From contig OW121852.1 in the NCBI GenBank assembly GCA_933228895.1, positions 100,275,544 through 100,339,543 on the forward strand: a stretch of 64,000 nucleotides of DNA, in the 5' to 3' direction. Positions within the stretch are counted from its first letter, which is position 1; each line of letters starts with the position of its first letter. The translations under genes and the position numbers were made by a program. Below the pieces are notes generated by a model, which worked only from the letters and a program-made list of their open reading frames with translations, had not been told where the DNA came from and did not search any database. This DNA comes from Platycnemis pennipes. Taxonomy: Eukaryota > Arthropoda > Insecta > Odonata > Platycnemididae. Below, piece by piece: positions 1 to 10,895 of the stretch.

Positions 1-813
1 TTTATAATTGTTTACTGCGCCAAAGGACCAATTATTTCAGACCGAAATGGCCGGGTGAGAAGAGAAAATGTGATGGAAGGGAGTTAGTGAGTTCGTTTAG
101 AGTTAGTGAGTCTGGGAGTTAGTGACAGTTGGATTCAAATAGGAGTCAAAACAATGGATTGGGAGAGTCTCGTTAGAATGAAATATCATTCTGACAATTA
201 AGATAATAATTCCTCCATATGGACTGCGACCATCACCTTGTGGGATTAGCTTACCCTTTTCAATGAAACTCAATAGCCTTATCACCTAAAGTAGTAAATG
301 TTATTCCTGATAACCAATTATCTGTGTCGGCTTAGTAGAAGAGTAGTAAAAAGCGGTAAGTGAAAGATCACGAATTGTATGTTTACTAGTGAGGCGTCTG
401 AAAAAAGGTGTCGGATTCTAGTGCATCAGCCTTTCAACTAACGTTATCTCAATGAAAACATTATAATTGTGATTTAGTTGAAAATTCTATTTAGATTTGC
501 GACGTAAAAATTGATGGAAAACGTTCGAGGGAGGTGGCAATGTGGTTGTAGAGCAAAGAAATGGAATTTCTGGGGAAGAGAGGCATCTGGTAAGCGTCTG
601 GAGCTGTCCATAAACTATGTAACGCTAAAGTATGGAGAGGGGTCGCACCAAATGTTATGATACGCTATCGGCAGGGAGAGGGAGCTTCAGTCTTGTGTTA
701 CTTTTAAAGAGAGATAAATTTATTCGTATTTCCGATAATAATGGCGATACTCAAAGCAATCAGCGAATAAACAATAATGTTTGGAAAAATTAAGGTTTTT
801 AGAAAGAAAATTA
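1..813. other. Unassigned AT-rich DNA
   Basis: I see no convincing gene. The stretch at about 590-700 (beginning around GTCCATAAACTATGTAACGC and running into a GGGGTCGCACC-like segment) resembles a dispersed arthropod repeat that I know only from memory. I cannot assign it to a class. Confidence 0.3.
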
Positions 814-915
814 GTTTTCACTCTCACTCACAGTTCAACCCAAAGGTGGGTTTGATAGCTGAGAGCTCACCCCTTGCTAAGCCATCGGTATTTGAAATTC
901 ACACACTCAGGGTTG
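814..915 (-). repeat. SINE tail fragment, same family as the copy at 25.18-25.48 kb
   Basis: This segment shares the blocks TTCAACCC, AGGTKGGTTTGATA and GAGAGCTCACCCC, in the same order, with positions 25,190-25,250. The second copy continues into a tRNA-like head carrying a B-box-like GGGTTCAAAT on the minus strand. The copy here is therefore read as the 3' part of a truncated SINE on the minus strand. The match is seen directly; the SINE label comes from the longer copy. Confidence 0.45.
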
Positions 916-3760
916 GTTACACTTGCTTATATGCTCAATAATTTTTACGATTACGTAAAATCTACGAATTCATCCTTCTCTTCGAGAAAGTGTGAGTCAT
1001 CCGTACTGCAGAAGAAAATAATAACTTCACTGATGAACTGTTTTATGCGCGGTAGAATTTTATTTTAAAAGTTGGTGGAAAAGTTTAATTGTTATTAACC
1101 TCTGCAGCACGGATATAAATATGTTACAAAATAAAAAATAGTTGCCATAAACATGAGAAAAATGCCTTTTGAGACGATTCTGCGTAGAAAAAAACATTCG
1201 TGGGCGAAGTTTTCGGTGGGAAAAACAGACCTAGCCAAGGATCTGGACGTGCGTTTACCTTTTGAATCTCTGTAGATTGAAGTTGGATCGGACAGTCATT
1301 CCCAAGTGGTGTTCTTCGATGTATACGCAGCCTACAAACATCCTCAGAAATTTACTTTTATTCTATCTTGCTCTTGGAGAAATCAGTTTTGTTCAGCTTG
1401 ATTTAGGTTTCTGTTAAAAATATATTTTTTACCCTTGAAATCTTCTTGAAAATAATTTTCTTGTTTAAAAAGCATTATTTAAAGCATTTATAAAAGCATT
1501 TATAAATATTTTTATGTAAAATGTTAGAAAACTGTGCTGAGTATATATTAGCTCATATTTATGCTTTTTTAATTAGTCTCTTTAATGTTTACATGGCCGT
1601 TGCGCGGATATGATAAGAATCTTGGTAATTTGTAGTTCATTAGAAGGAAGGCTGTGAATAGTCATCATTGAATCATGATTCACGATGAAAATTGTACAAA
1701 AAGTCAAAAGGTGTCCACTTTGACAATAGTCAGAATCCATCTTGCGATACTTTAACGAGAATTGACCTCAACTGCTTACATCCAAGTCCTCTGAGCAATA
1801 ACTTCTCCAGGGCACTCCAGTAATATCATTCGAAACTCAAGGAGGAAAAAATGTAACTGCATCTTGCGTTGAGATTCTGTTTTATTTCTCGCCCAGGAAT
1901 CTTCCCAAGGGTTTGAAAGGACGCTCGAGTCGTTGGCTGTAGAAATAGAAACTTGGGGAATTTTATGTGGCCTTAAGAGAATTTCACGAGCGTATCTTTA
2001 CTTAATGCATTTTTTAATATTTTCCCTCTTTCGCACCTTGCAGCCGGTATGCGGGTCAGTTCAGTAAACGGTTGGAACGAAAGATTGGAAATTCATTTAT
2101 TTCACTAGAGAGATATTCTTCAAATAAAATCCGATAAATTCTGGAATCATCTGACATAGCATGTCAAGGGTTCAAAATAATTATTTTCAAAATTAATATC
2201 ATCCTGAAATCAAATGGAAAACGCTAGTACTCAAAAGTCTCGTTATTTTCTCATTTAGTTATTCGAGTGAAATGTCGGAAAATTAGTTTTATTCCAAAAC
2301 TAATAATTAGCAACTTCCGTGAAAATTCAAATAGGTGCAGCTTTTTACCTGGTTTATTATTTCCCATTTTTAAGAAAATATTAATTATGTATCGAAACTT
2401 CATAGAAAAAAAACAATTAACGACAATTCGTGGAAAAAGCATCGTGGAGCATTTTTGAATTCTGTGTGTGGTGTATCCAGTTCTGCCTGGATACTATATA
2501 AAGTATAATTAATTAAACCCAACGATTTTAATGCGATTGCAACAGAAATGAGATGTAAAAAATTCACGTTGTGTAAATTATGCATATGCATCCACTGTTA
2601 TCGCCAAAACGGTTGTCCCACACGAAGCTTTTCTTTTGCGATAAAGTCGTTACTGCCGAGGAGGTTTAGGCCGATCAGAGAAAGTAAAGTTATGGATGAA
2701 ATATCACATCACCTCTCACTTGTGTGGAAGAGAAACCTATGCAAGTAATTCTTTCTCTTTTTCTCTAAAGAGTCAGCCATGGCTGGTGACTCTAGCGTTA
2801 GTTTAACTATATATTTTGTAATAAGTTATAGCAGGCATTTGATAAATATCCAAATCAAAGATTGATTGATAACACCCATATGAATTTATTTTATGGACAA
2901 GTCATGTGAACAGGTACCTATCTAGTTGATATTTTCACAAAAACTGATTGCCATGCGTTCCAAATTAATTTCCCCTATAGTATGAATATGAATGAATACC
3001 GCCTGACTTTGTGAGTGATAAATGAAAAAAATAGTATAACTCCCTGAGCCACTGAGGTAGTTGGTATTTTTCTTCGTAAGTGCAACTGATCTATAAAAAT
3101 ATAGCAGAGCATTCATTTTATGGCCAAACCTCCTTAAAGAAATATTAAATTTGAGAATCTGTCCTGAAGAGACTTGTTATTCTGATATTTATGACGAACT
3201 AGATACGTTGACAAGAATTTTGGTCTGCCATTACTCTGGCTGGAAATCAAAAATTCTTCTCCAAGGAAACATTATTGGCTTATTTTTCATAATATTCAAC
3301 TTCCGCCTTTTTCTTCCGAGAATATCTCCTTCGTTTTACTGATGAGTACATCAGAGGTAGTTTATAGTCTGACCAACGCATGATGGAGGAAATTATTCGT
3401 TTAGGAGTAGGGACAAATATGATCAAGATGCAGTAGTTTGGAAGAAAAGAGGTCTTCCAGTTTGGTCAATTTGAATATATACGTATACAAATGTGTATGC
3501 TACAAGTGGATGGTAATTCTTATACGTGACTCTGTATGCCTCCGTTCTAGCCTCAACTTTCAGGATCCTATAATAAAAAATTTTTACTTTTGATATCACA
3601 AGCCATACTTCTTCGTCTCATGATTGAATGTAATTGATATTTTGGCCGGACTGGAAATAATTGCGAAATTTCATTGATCTAGGTTTATGGAGTACTCCTG
3701 CCCATCTACAAATTCTTACTTAGTTCTATCCCTCCTAGATCAATAATCACCAGTGATTTA
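916..3760. other. Unassigned AT-rich DNA
   Basis: Only short, unrelated reading frames occur on both strands (for example near 2,250-2,750 and 2,920-3,340), with no domain motif. I see no RNA gene, terminal repeats or clear tandem array. Confidence 0.4.
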
Positions 3761-3784
3761 TTAGAATTTCATAACTTTAATAAA

Positions 3785-3825
3785 AACTTTATTGACGGTT
3801 TCTTCACTACGGCATCATCAAGTAC
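3785..3825 (-). repeat. PLE-type hammerhead-like tail, inverted
   Basis: On the minus strand this reads TTGATGATGCC, then a short spacer, then AAGAAACCGTC followed by AATAAAG. The TGATGA...GAAAC arrangement is the kind of degenerate hammerhead core that lies in the terminal repeats of Penelope-like elements. It lies just upstream of, and inverted to, the PLE coding remnants at 4.4-5.8 kb. Partial inverted terminal copies are usual for PLEs. The match is short, so this is suggestive only. Confidence 0.35.
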
Positions 3826-4399
3826 GATAAAATAATGAAAATTGGAGCCTTATATAAATGAGAGTTTAGGTGTGGAATCACGGGTGCATCTATCGAGTTA
3901 TCGCAATCTTTATCATTAACGCATACCCCTACAGTAGCGCAGGGTTAACAATAACCGTCTATAAAATTCGCTCCACTGATTTCGATAAGCGATTTGAAGT
4001 GCTGTTCGAAAAATGAAGAACTGTGATCATGTTCTCTCTAAGTTAAATAAAAAAAACAACGATAACGCTAGCGCACGCCTTACTAAGATCCATGATCGAG
4101 GCCCAGGGAGCCAAGGGGGTGTGAATTAAAAAAAAGCCTTGCCGGCCTGGCAGTTTTACAAAATTCCATGGTAGATAATCGATATTTTCATCCACTCCTT
4201 TGACAAAGCGGAGATGTCGTTACTGTAGACAGGGCTGAACTACGTTATCAATCCCCCTATTAATTCAAATGATCCTAAACGCCTCGTCATTGACTACGAA
4301 TACATCCTAAGAAATGAAAATTTTCACCTTAAATGTAGCGTTACTGCGGACCTTTCAGTTATTTTCACCATTGCCTCGACAAAAAATTGGCTTCCATTT

Positions 4400-5844
4400 A
4401 CTTCAAAGACCATTCTCCCGTCACAAAACCGTTAACTTCCATGAATTTGTTATCTAAAAAGCTGATAAAAATTCAGTAGCACTCATCAAATCAGTTTACC
4501 TTCATAAGTGTTTCTATTTCATCTGAAACTCTGAGACCAAAGAATTTCGTAAGGACCCTCTCTACCTCATGTCTTCTACGGGAAATTAGCAGGGCTTAAG
4601 TGTCTGAATCTTTTAACCCAAACAGAATTTTGGAAACTTGAGAATATGAAGACCACAGTAGTTACCTAAGTTTTTCGATTTGACTGAAATCCAGGAATCC
4701 AAAGTTCCTATCAAGACAGTGGTATCCTTCCTCCCATCACCATTACAAGCCTGAGTCCGATACCGAAAAGCTCTGTTTCGAGAGCTAACTTAAACGTAAA
4801 TGCATCGTAAACAAAATACATAAAAGTATTCCACCGAATGTTATTAAATCTTCTTTTTCAAAGATTACCGCAATTGGTTCAAAAAACGAGCAGTTACTCA
4901 TTTAAAAAAAATTTTTCTACCTTCCTGCATATGTAAAGGGGCATATAGAAAAATTAACAGGTTCATTAATTGGCTTATTCACACTAATTATATAATCTAC
5001 AGCAACTCTCCAACTCCACCTAAAACTGTTGATACGTTTTATAAAAGTGAAAAAGTTGTCTACAACTCTTTGAATTTTCTTAATACTAGGTACATTATTT
5101 TTATCGGTGACATCGGTTTATAAAGATACAAGAAGTCAATAGTCATTCCACCCACTTCGAGCTACCAAATTTTGCATTAACGTACCACATTTTCACACTA
5201 TTCAATAAATTTTTTATTAGCTGATATCTGTACCCCATGCTTGCCAAAATCCTCCGAGTCAAACTGAAAAAATTAGGCCATGCCATAATTAATTTCAGAC
5301 TTCCCCGTGATCAGGAAAATATCGTTTTTTAAAACTAATTTTACATTCGAGGCAACTTTAAAAGCAAGAAAGTTTCTGTGCAACCAATTTAGTGCCGCTT
5401 TCGACCAAAGAAAAAATCTCAGATGTTCCATCGTCAATCATTAGGAGGAAACAGATCCACAGCAAAAGTCGGTACCTATGAATTAAATTCAACAACCGTG
5501 CAACCATTTACGAATGTTATATGGTGAAAAACTTTAAAACTAGATCCATAGAACACTTTTCTTCTTTACTTTGCCAAATTGACAAGTCCCAAATTGCGAG
5601 AAACTTAATTGACTCAGGTATCTGCAATTATTTACGGGTCATTCCTGTCTACACTGCATCTCAATTTTTTAAAATAGATATGTTGGAACGATTGGAAGTT
5701 TTAATTCACCACAAGAATTTCACCTCAGCTAATGACAGCCTCTTCCCCCTCCAACTTCCCCCCTCCAACTTCCCCCCTCCTGGATTTACCACTCTGCATT
5801 ACTCCGCCCTCATGTCGCCCACTCCCTCATCATCAACATGCTGA
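4400..5844 (+). pseudogene. Penelope-like retroelement, RT and GIY-YIG endonuclease remnants
   Basis: These are scattered pieces of a PLE polyprotein on the plus strand, in different frames. Near 4,455 there is KADKNSVALI, the conserved 'KADK' region at the start of PLE reverse transcriptase. Near 4,700 VPIKTVVSF resembles the RT 'PIRPIVS' motif. Near 4,920 LPAYVKGHIEKL resembles the thumb motif 'PYVKG'. A GIY-YIG nuclease tail follows, with GTYELN near 5,472, then IYEC, FKTRSIEHF and a terminal LERLEVL near 5,690. The RT palm with its catalytic Asp pair is missing between about 4,790 and 4,918, and there are several stops and frameshifts. PLE proteins reverse-transcribe their own RNA at a nuclease-cut site; this copy cannot. 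The order of motifs makes the call fairly firm although no single piece is long. Confidence 0.72.
5745..5779. repeat. Short pyrimidine tandem repeat
   Basis: About three units of CCCCCTCCAACTT lie directly after the GIY-YIG remnant, inside the probable PLE tail. Confidence 0.6.
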
Positions 5845-6716
5845 CCGTGGTCATTCAGATCCAACAGGCCACATCTCCTGTTCTCATCTCTTTACCTTTA
5901 TTTAATTACTACCTCTCAGACCCCTGCCGTCTATTTTATGTAAGGCACACCGCCACGTCATTTTAACTACTCTCTCCTTAATAAGTTCATTTAATCTACG
6001 TTCAACCATCTTTACATTAATCCAGGGAAAGGAACTTGTGGCCCTACCCTGATTTGTGATTTCACTTGCCATTGTGCTTAGCCAGCAGTTGGTGAGCTTT
6101 ACTCACACTGATCAGACCAACCTTTTGGTGGAAAACAACTTCAGTTTTTTATCTTCTACACATCTTCATAACTTGTAAATTGTATATTTATTCTCCCAAT
6201 AGATTGATGAACTGACCTTGAGATCATGTTACGATAAATGGGCAATTACCTCGACTATAAAGCTTCGCATTAGTTTGATACGGAGCATTAAAATGTTCAA
6301 CCTGATGGTCAGTTTGGTTGGTAAAAGTAGTGCTCACCAAATGTGAAGCCGAACGTCGAGTTAAAGTATCACGCAATGTTAGGTTCTGAAATTCGCGTAG
6401 CTTGGGCGTAGCCCAGTCCAACTCCCCTTTACCGGCAATGCAAACCAGTGTCGCCGTTGCTGTCGCCCCGCGAGAGTTTCACGGCGCGCCGTGGTCCGCA
6501 ATCGAAAAGAAGAGGAAAAAAGTGTCTTTTCCGATATGAATATTTTGGCTATTTTGCACTTCAATGTAATTAACTAAGATCGGGATTTTACCTGCGCTTA
6601 GTTTTAATCACTTTTACCTCTTAATTCTCCTCGATATGATATCTAAAACCTTGAATACGCTCGACTGCTTTTGCAGCGTGCTTCTCGGCGTCAAATTTTA
6701 ATTCTATTGATGAAAT
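5845..6716. other. PLE 3' region, then unassigned DNA
   Basis: Up to about 6,200 this is probably the untranslated tail of the PLE. CTGATCAG at 6,108-6,115 followed by GGTGGAAAAC near 6,127 has the look of a badly degraded hammerhead core. From 6,200 to 6,716 there is a small GC-rich patch (6,440-6,500) and no recognised gene. Confidence 0.35.
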
Positions 6717-7062
6717 GCCCAGTTCACACGGTACGTTTTTCCTTGAGTGCTAGCTTGCTGGATTTCGTGCGTGCTACTAAGCGTGCAACGAAGGTGTCTG
6801 CTAAGCTGGCTTCGCTGATGGTTGTCGGTTCACACCTTTATTTTGATCACGTGATGCAAAGATGAACGATGATTGGCCGGCAACAACAGCCATCAGCAAA
6901 ACACGCGAGGAAAATAGCACTGGACCTAACCTCAAAACCAAGCAAGCTAGCCGTCAAGGCAGCCCGCAGCAGTCAGCGTTTCCAGCAAGCGAGCACGCAC
7001 GGCACCCATCAGCACTCCACGCAAGAAATCCATCCCGGAAAAACGCACCGTGTGAACTGGGC
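6717..7062. mobile_element. MITE with long terminal inverted repeats
   Basis: The left end GCCCAGTTCACACGGTACG (6,717 onward) is the reverse complement, with one change, of the right end, which finishes GTGTGAACTGGGC at 7,062; both continue into GTTTTTCC. Looser inverted similarity continues inward for over 100 bp (CTAGCTTGCTGG, CGTGCGTGCT). The 346-bp length and absence of a transposase frame fit a non-autonomous DNA transposon. I could not identify a target-site duplication, so the superfamily is open. It is more GC-rich than its surroundings. Overlapping open frames inside it are by-products of its base composition. Confidence 0.65.
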
Positions 7063-7335
7063 TTTAGATACCACAACAATGGATAAAGTATGTACACATT
7101 TCATGCGCCATTAGAAAACAGTAAACTATCCTTTTTTGCTTATTTAAGGAAAAAATGTGCCTTGCCAATTATAAAGGCAGTAGCTTTACTTTTTTAAGGG
7201 TATAATTCGTTGACAAAGTAAACTCTTGCTTTGTTTTCCTCAAGGGGTTTCATAAAGAGTTTCACAGAGAACCAGGTGGAATCTGATTTCATAGCCTTCC
7301 CCAGGTCTTCGGTTATTTGGGCGTGAAAGAATATT
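7063..7335. other. Spacer between MITE and Transib remnant
   Basis: No motif recognised. It may be intron or upstream DNA of the Transib remnant that follows. Confidence 0.3.
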
Positions 7336-8640
7336 TTGCACAAAGTTGCACATGTTGCTGGAACGGGCTACTTTGTATCTACTGCAACTGTCGTGCAAAA
7401 GGGCCGCGGCGCTTCCCACACAGAAATTCCCCCCTTTGACTTCCTTGACGTTCTACGAGGGCTCATTTATGAAGGCTCTATTTTTCTTTCGGCCTACGTC
7501 CCCCTGCGGATGAATTGGGCAGACCCGCTAACTCACAAGAAGCAAATAATTTGGCCAAACCCAAGCCCCGGTACTGCAAGCCTATTTGAATGCAAATTAA
7601 GGAGTCTGTTGATACAATCGTGACCGAGAAGGGATATATTGACGAATAAATACAAATTCTGGTGCACAAAATTTCGTATCAAATGTAAAAAATAGTAATG
7701 TATCGCAAAGTTGATGTTCACGATGGTTGACGGTAAGGTGTGTTCCGCCGTCACAGGCATTTCCACTCAAAGGTGCTGCATCAGTTAGGCTGCATTCAGG
7801 TATGCTATGGTTGATATCGATGCGGTAGTGCAAAGAGATGTGGACGTGAATGCTTTTGACTCAAGACTATCGCCACTTCATGCCCGCGTTAGGTGTAGAT
7901 CAATTGTTCTAACGACCGAATGAAAAGAAATATGCATTAAAGGACTAGCGTTTTATTTATTTTGTAGGTTTTTGAATGTTTGCTGCACGTGGCTTATCGC
8001 TCGGATATAAAATCATGGCATACTTCTACTCCTGAGAAAAAAGAAAATGTGGCTGTTATAAACTAGCGTTTTATTTTTGTAGGATTTTGAATGTTTTCTG
8101 CGCGTGGCTTATCGCTTGGATATAAAATCATGGCATGCTTCTACTCCTGAGAAAAAAGAAAATGTGGCCGTTATAAAATCTCAAATTCAAAACAATTTCC
8201 GTACCAAAACTGAACTATTGGTAAATATTACGAAGCAAGGAGCTGGCACAATCAATGACGATAATACCTCTCGCCGATTTTTTGACGATCCTCCTTTGAG
8301 TGCGGCCATCACAGGTATCCCGAAAAATAATATCCCGTTTTGCAGTAATACTCACCACATTGTCATGTAGATACCCAATGGACCCATGAAAATTTGGTTA
8401 GTATTGTACGGACACAACACACCTTTTTGTATCACTTTACGGATGGTACTAAATGCTCAGTTCTGTCCATAAGGTATTTTGTGCATGGCAGTGAAGTAGC
8501 CTCAGCTGCAATTTTACTGATCGGACAACTTTTCGAGGAAGCGCAGGAGGCGCAAAACGAAAATATAAGATATTTTAGGGGGCATCATGCAAGGATATGG
8601 TGAATTGTCAAACTCACCATTTACTAAAATATGTGACAAC
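7336..8640 (+). pseudogene. Transib (RAG1-related) transposase pseudogene, copy 1
   Basis: These are plus-strand pieces of a Transib transposase, the DNA-transposon family related to the RAG1 recombinase core. In order: FLSAYVPLRMN near 7,485; QIIWPNPSPGT near 7,545, matching the family's 'IIWxNPRPSST' motif; then, in another frame, IKESVDTIVTEKGYIDE near 7,590-7,645; MFTMVDGKVCSAVTGISTQ near 7,712, the presumed second catalytic Asp region; LSPLHARVR near 7,875; FECLLHVAYR...DIKSWH (twice, see the duplication entry); TINDDNTSRRFFDDP near 8,250, family 'TNDGNTARRFF'; VHGSEV and GQLFEEAQEAQNENIR near 8,480-8,570, which holds the presumed catalytic Glu. Frameshifts and stops separate most pieces. 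No terminal repeats were found. This copy keeps the C-terminal region that the copy at 17 kb lacks. Confidence 0.85.
7944..8177 (+). repeat. Head-to-tail duplication of a Transib exon start
   Basis: Two adjacent ~117-bp units (7,944-8,062 and 8,063-8,177) each run from CTAGCGTTTTATTT, through a TTTTGTAG splice-acceptor-like site, into coding sequence for FECLLHVAYR and DIKSWH, and end GTTATAAA. They differ at a handful of bases: the first has a stop right after the unit, the second runs on into the rest of the exon. This is a local tandem duplication that includes an intron 3' end plus the exon start. Confidence 0.8.
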
Positions 8641-9269
8641 TTTCTTTGTAAACTCCCAGAAATTTACAATTTGTAAACCTTTACCTCTATTTTCTGGGAA
8701 AGAAACGATGGACGATACAGTCAAAAGGCTCCTCTGATCCATTGATATCCTCCAAACAACTAATTGTATCAAAATCAATTAAAATTGCAGACTCATTTGG
8801 GTGAAGAAATTGAATGAGAAACTTAAAACTGTACAAGTTTAAGGTACAATAATTTTTTATTTAACCTTAATATTCGTTTAATTTTGAATATAAGAATAGA
8901 TATTATGCCTTGAATTTTCCAGAATTCTCTCCCTCTCTTTGCTTCATTTTCATCAATATTTTATATCCATCAACGATTCGAGCAATTCCAAAAAAAGACT
9001 TTTTTCCTATTTTTTTCTATTTCAGCACACTGTGCGGCGTAGGTGACAGCGTTAACACTCGCCCTTGAGCCCTTATTAGTAGATAAGGATGAGATGTAGT
9101 GGAAGAGGTTTTCAATAGATGTTTTGGCTTTAAAATATAAAATCAAGCATTTTAGCATTATATACGTGCAATTCACTATTTCTGTTGTGTCAGGATTGCG
9201 TGGAAAACTAAGTGATAACCTCATAATTTTCCTGCGCTGGCGACGATGTCAGGGACGGAGAAGCAGGAG
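8641..9269. other. Unassigned AT-rich DNA
   Basis: The first bases may still be the degraded end of Transib copy 1. Beyond that nothing was recognised before the gypsy fragment. Confidence 0.35.
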
Positions 9270-9458
9270 GAGGACCCTTTGGGTTTAGCGACGGGAGCTC
9301 AGATGCTGACACGTTTGATATTTAGGAATTATCATGATGTTCGACTATTTATATAATTATTTGGATGACATAGTAATCTTTTCTCGCTTCTTCCAGGAGC
9401 GCAAACTACATTAACACGATTTCATCGTTTGCTAGCGGCCGGGTTGACCGTTAATCCT
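9270..9458 (+). pseudogene. Ty3/gypsy-type reverse transcriptase, left half
   Basis: The reading is PLGLATGAQMLTRLIF near 9,276, then after a frame change YLDDIVIFS at 9,358-9,384, then LAAGLTVNP up to 9,458. The YLDD box with IVIFS after it and the 'GLTVNP' stretch are typical of Ty3/gypsy reverse transcriptase. The coding sequence stops at the edge of an inserted DNA transposon and continues on its far side at 12,629. A frameshift sits just before the YLDD box, so the copy was probably dead. No gag, protease or LTR was recognised upstream. Confidence 0.85.
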
Positions 9459-10189
9459 GCGGCCTTATTCACAAATTGTTACCGAGAATTCGGAAACGGA
9501 AGCCACCGAGACCGTGGCTCTGTCACCGAGACCGTGGCTCGGTCACGGAGACTTTCTGACGCGATTCAGTAACCAATTCGGAGACGACAGCGCTACGTCC
9601 GTGTGTGAAATCGGAGATGGCTGAAGTTACGAAGAGCTACGTCACGGATATCATGACGCCGTTTCTTCTATCCAATGAAAGAATTCCAACCGGCAATTGT
9701 TTTTATCCAAATGAAAATGGACCGCGAAGGTAAGTTAGCACTTTATTAGGATTGTTTTAAGATATTATTAGAAGATATGCGCGAATCGATCAATTTCATC
9801 ACTTCAGTTAGACTTAAAATATTATATTAATTATGGCATGGTGTTGGGCTTTCATATTCAAGGGTATTAAAAACAGTTACCATTGCATTACAATAGTACC
9901 ATATTTAATTAAGTGAATATCTATTGGTGTATCTCCGATAATTGGGCAATTAGGTGGGTTGGTTGGGTAACTAATCTAAGGTAATATACTTCCGGACATT
10001 GCGAGTTTTGCTAGGTTATCTATGTAGTCCCTGGATAGACGTTTAAATTTCTTTTCTGTCAATATTATCATGTAGTTGAAATATGAGATGATAGTTTTAG
10101 CATTATTTTCGTAGAAATTGTTTATGTTACGAGATTTTCTAAGGATTATTTGCATTGTTGTTCTTGGCCTCTTACTATTGCAATTGGTT

Positions 10190-10386
10190 GGTGGAAATCA
10201 GAGGAGTATGTTGAACATCGGGAGGTGATGTTAAAGTTCTTGGTAGATCACCCTGGGATTGACCACCAACAGCTTCACTAGTCGGAAGGAGCCTTAATGA
10301 AGCATCGCTTGTGTACGACTTTGGAAGCAATTTAAACGCTGTGGTACAAGGGCCCGTAAAACCAAGGAGAAGTGGATCAAGGTAGA
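10190..10386 (+). pseudogene. Zeste-type Myb/SANT-like DNA-binding exon, degraded
   Basis: One frame gives WKSEEYVEHREVMLKFLVDH from 10,192, with HPGI just after it. Further on, after frame changes, the pieces LNAV, GPVK and EKWIKV (10,330-10,385) appear. This order (an acidic helix start, 'LV', then 'LN-x-GPVK-x-x-EKW-x-KV') is what I know from zeste-like Myb/SANT domains, several of which accompany PIF/Harbinger transposases. A short upstream open piece ending GAAG before GTAAGT at 9,730 could be an earlier exon with a donor site. It lies inside the 3.17-kb insert and would have encoded the element's DNA-binding partner. Stops near 10,279 and 10,335 show that it is dead. Assignment is by motif only. 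Confidence 0.5.
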
Positions 10387-10665
10387 ATTCTTCATCTCAC
10401 ATATGCATGTCTTTTATCCGTAACTCAGTCTGTTGCTATAATACCCATGATGATTTACACATCTATCTTCAAGTCAGCTCCATATAGGATTACTCGACCA
10501 CTAAAACAGTAAAATTATTTCTCATAATGTGTGAATAAACAGTGAGATATGAACATATGGCTATTAATGTAAACTAATCCTCATTCGTTAAACATCATAA
10601 GTGAAAAATCCCATAGGGATTTCCTTGTCATATTAATAATGCATGCCTAATAAGAAAGAAGTCTA

Positions 10666-10895
10666 ATAAAAGATTTGGGAGTGATATTGATGAATGAGCT
10701 AGATTTTGAAAACCATATCGATACGGTATGTAAAAGAGCAAATCCACTTCTTGGATTTAATAAGTAATTTACTCTGGACTTCACAGATATTTCAGTGCTT
10801 AAAATATAATATCCATCAATTATTTTGCCAATATTACAATACAGAAGTGATATATGGTCACCAAATCGCTCTTGCCATAATGTACATATAGAAAT
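10666..10895 (+). pseudogene. Non-LTR retrotransposon (CR1/jockey-type) RT C-terminal fragment
   Basis: The translation starts IKDLGVILMNELDFENHIDT and continues CKRANPLLGF. It picks up after small gaps with PILQYRS and IWSPN near 10,850. This is the region after the RT palm in CR1/jockey-type elements ('DLGVxxDxxLxFxxHI', 'KANxxLGF', 'LEYxSxVWxP'). It sits inside the GCGGCC-ended DNA transposon, so it is nested two deep within the gypsy copy. Stops and frame slips are frequent. Confidence 0.75.

Noticed and set aside
6108..6140. Hammerhead ribozyme after the first PLE
   Set aside because: The core is CTGATCAG rather than CTGANGA and the GAAA side is offset; too degraded to annotate alone.
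6862..7114. Two overlapping plus-strand frames rich in Lys, Ser and His
   Set aside because: They lie inside the MITE with its long inverted ends; composition rather than protein homology explains them.
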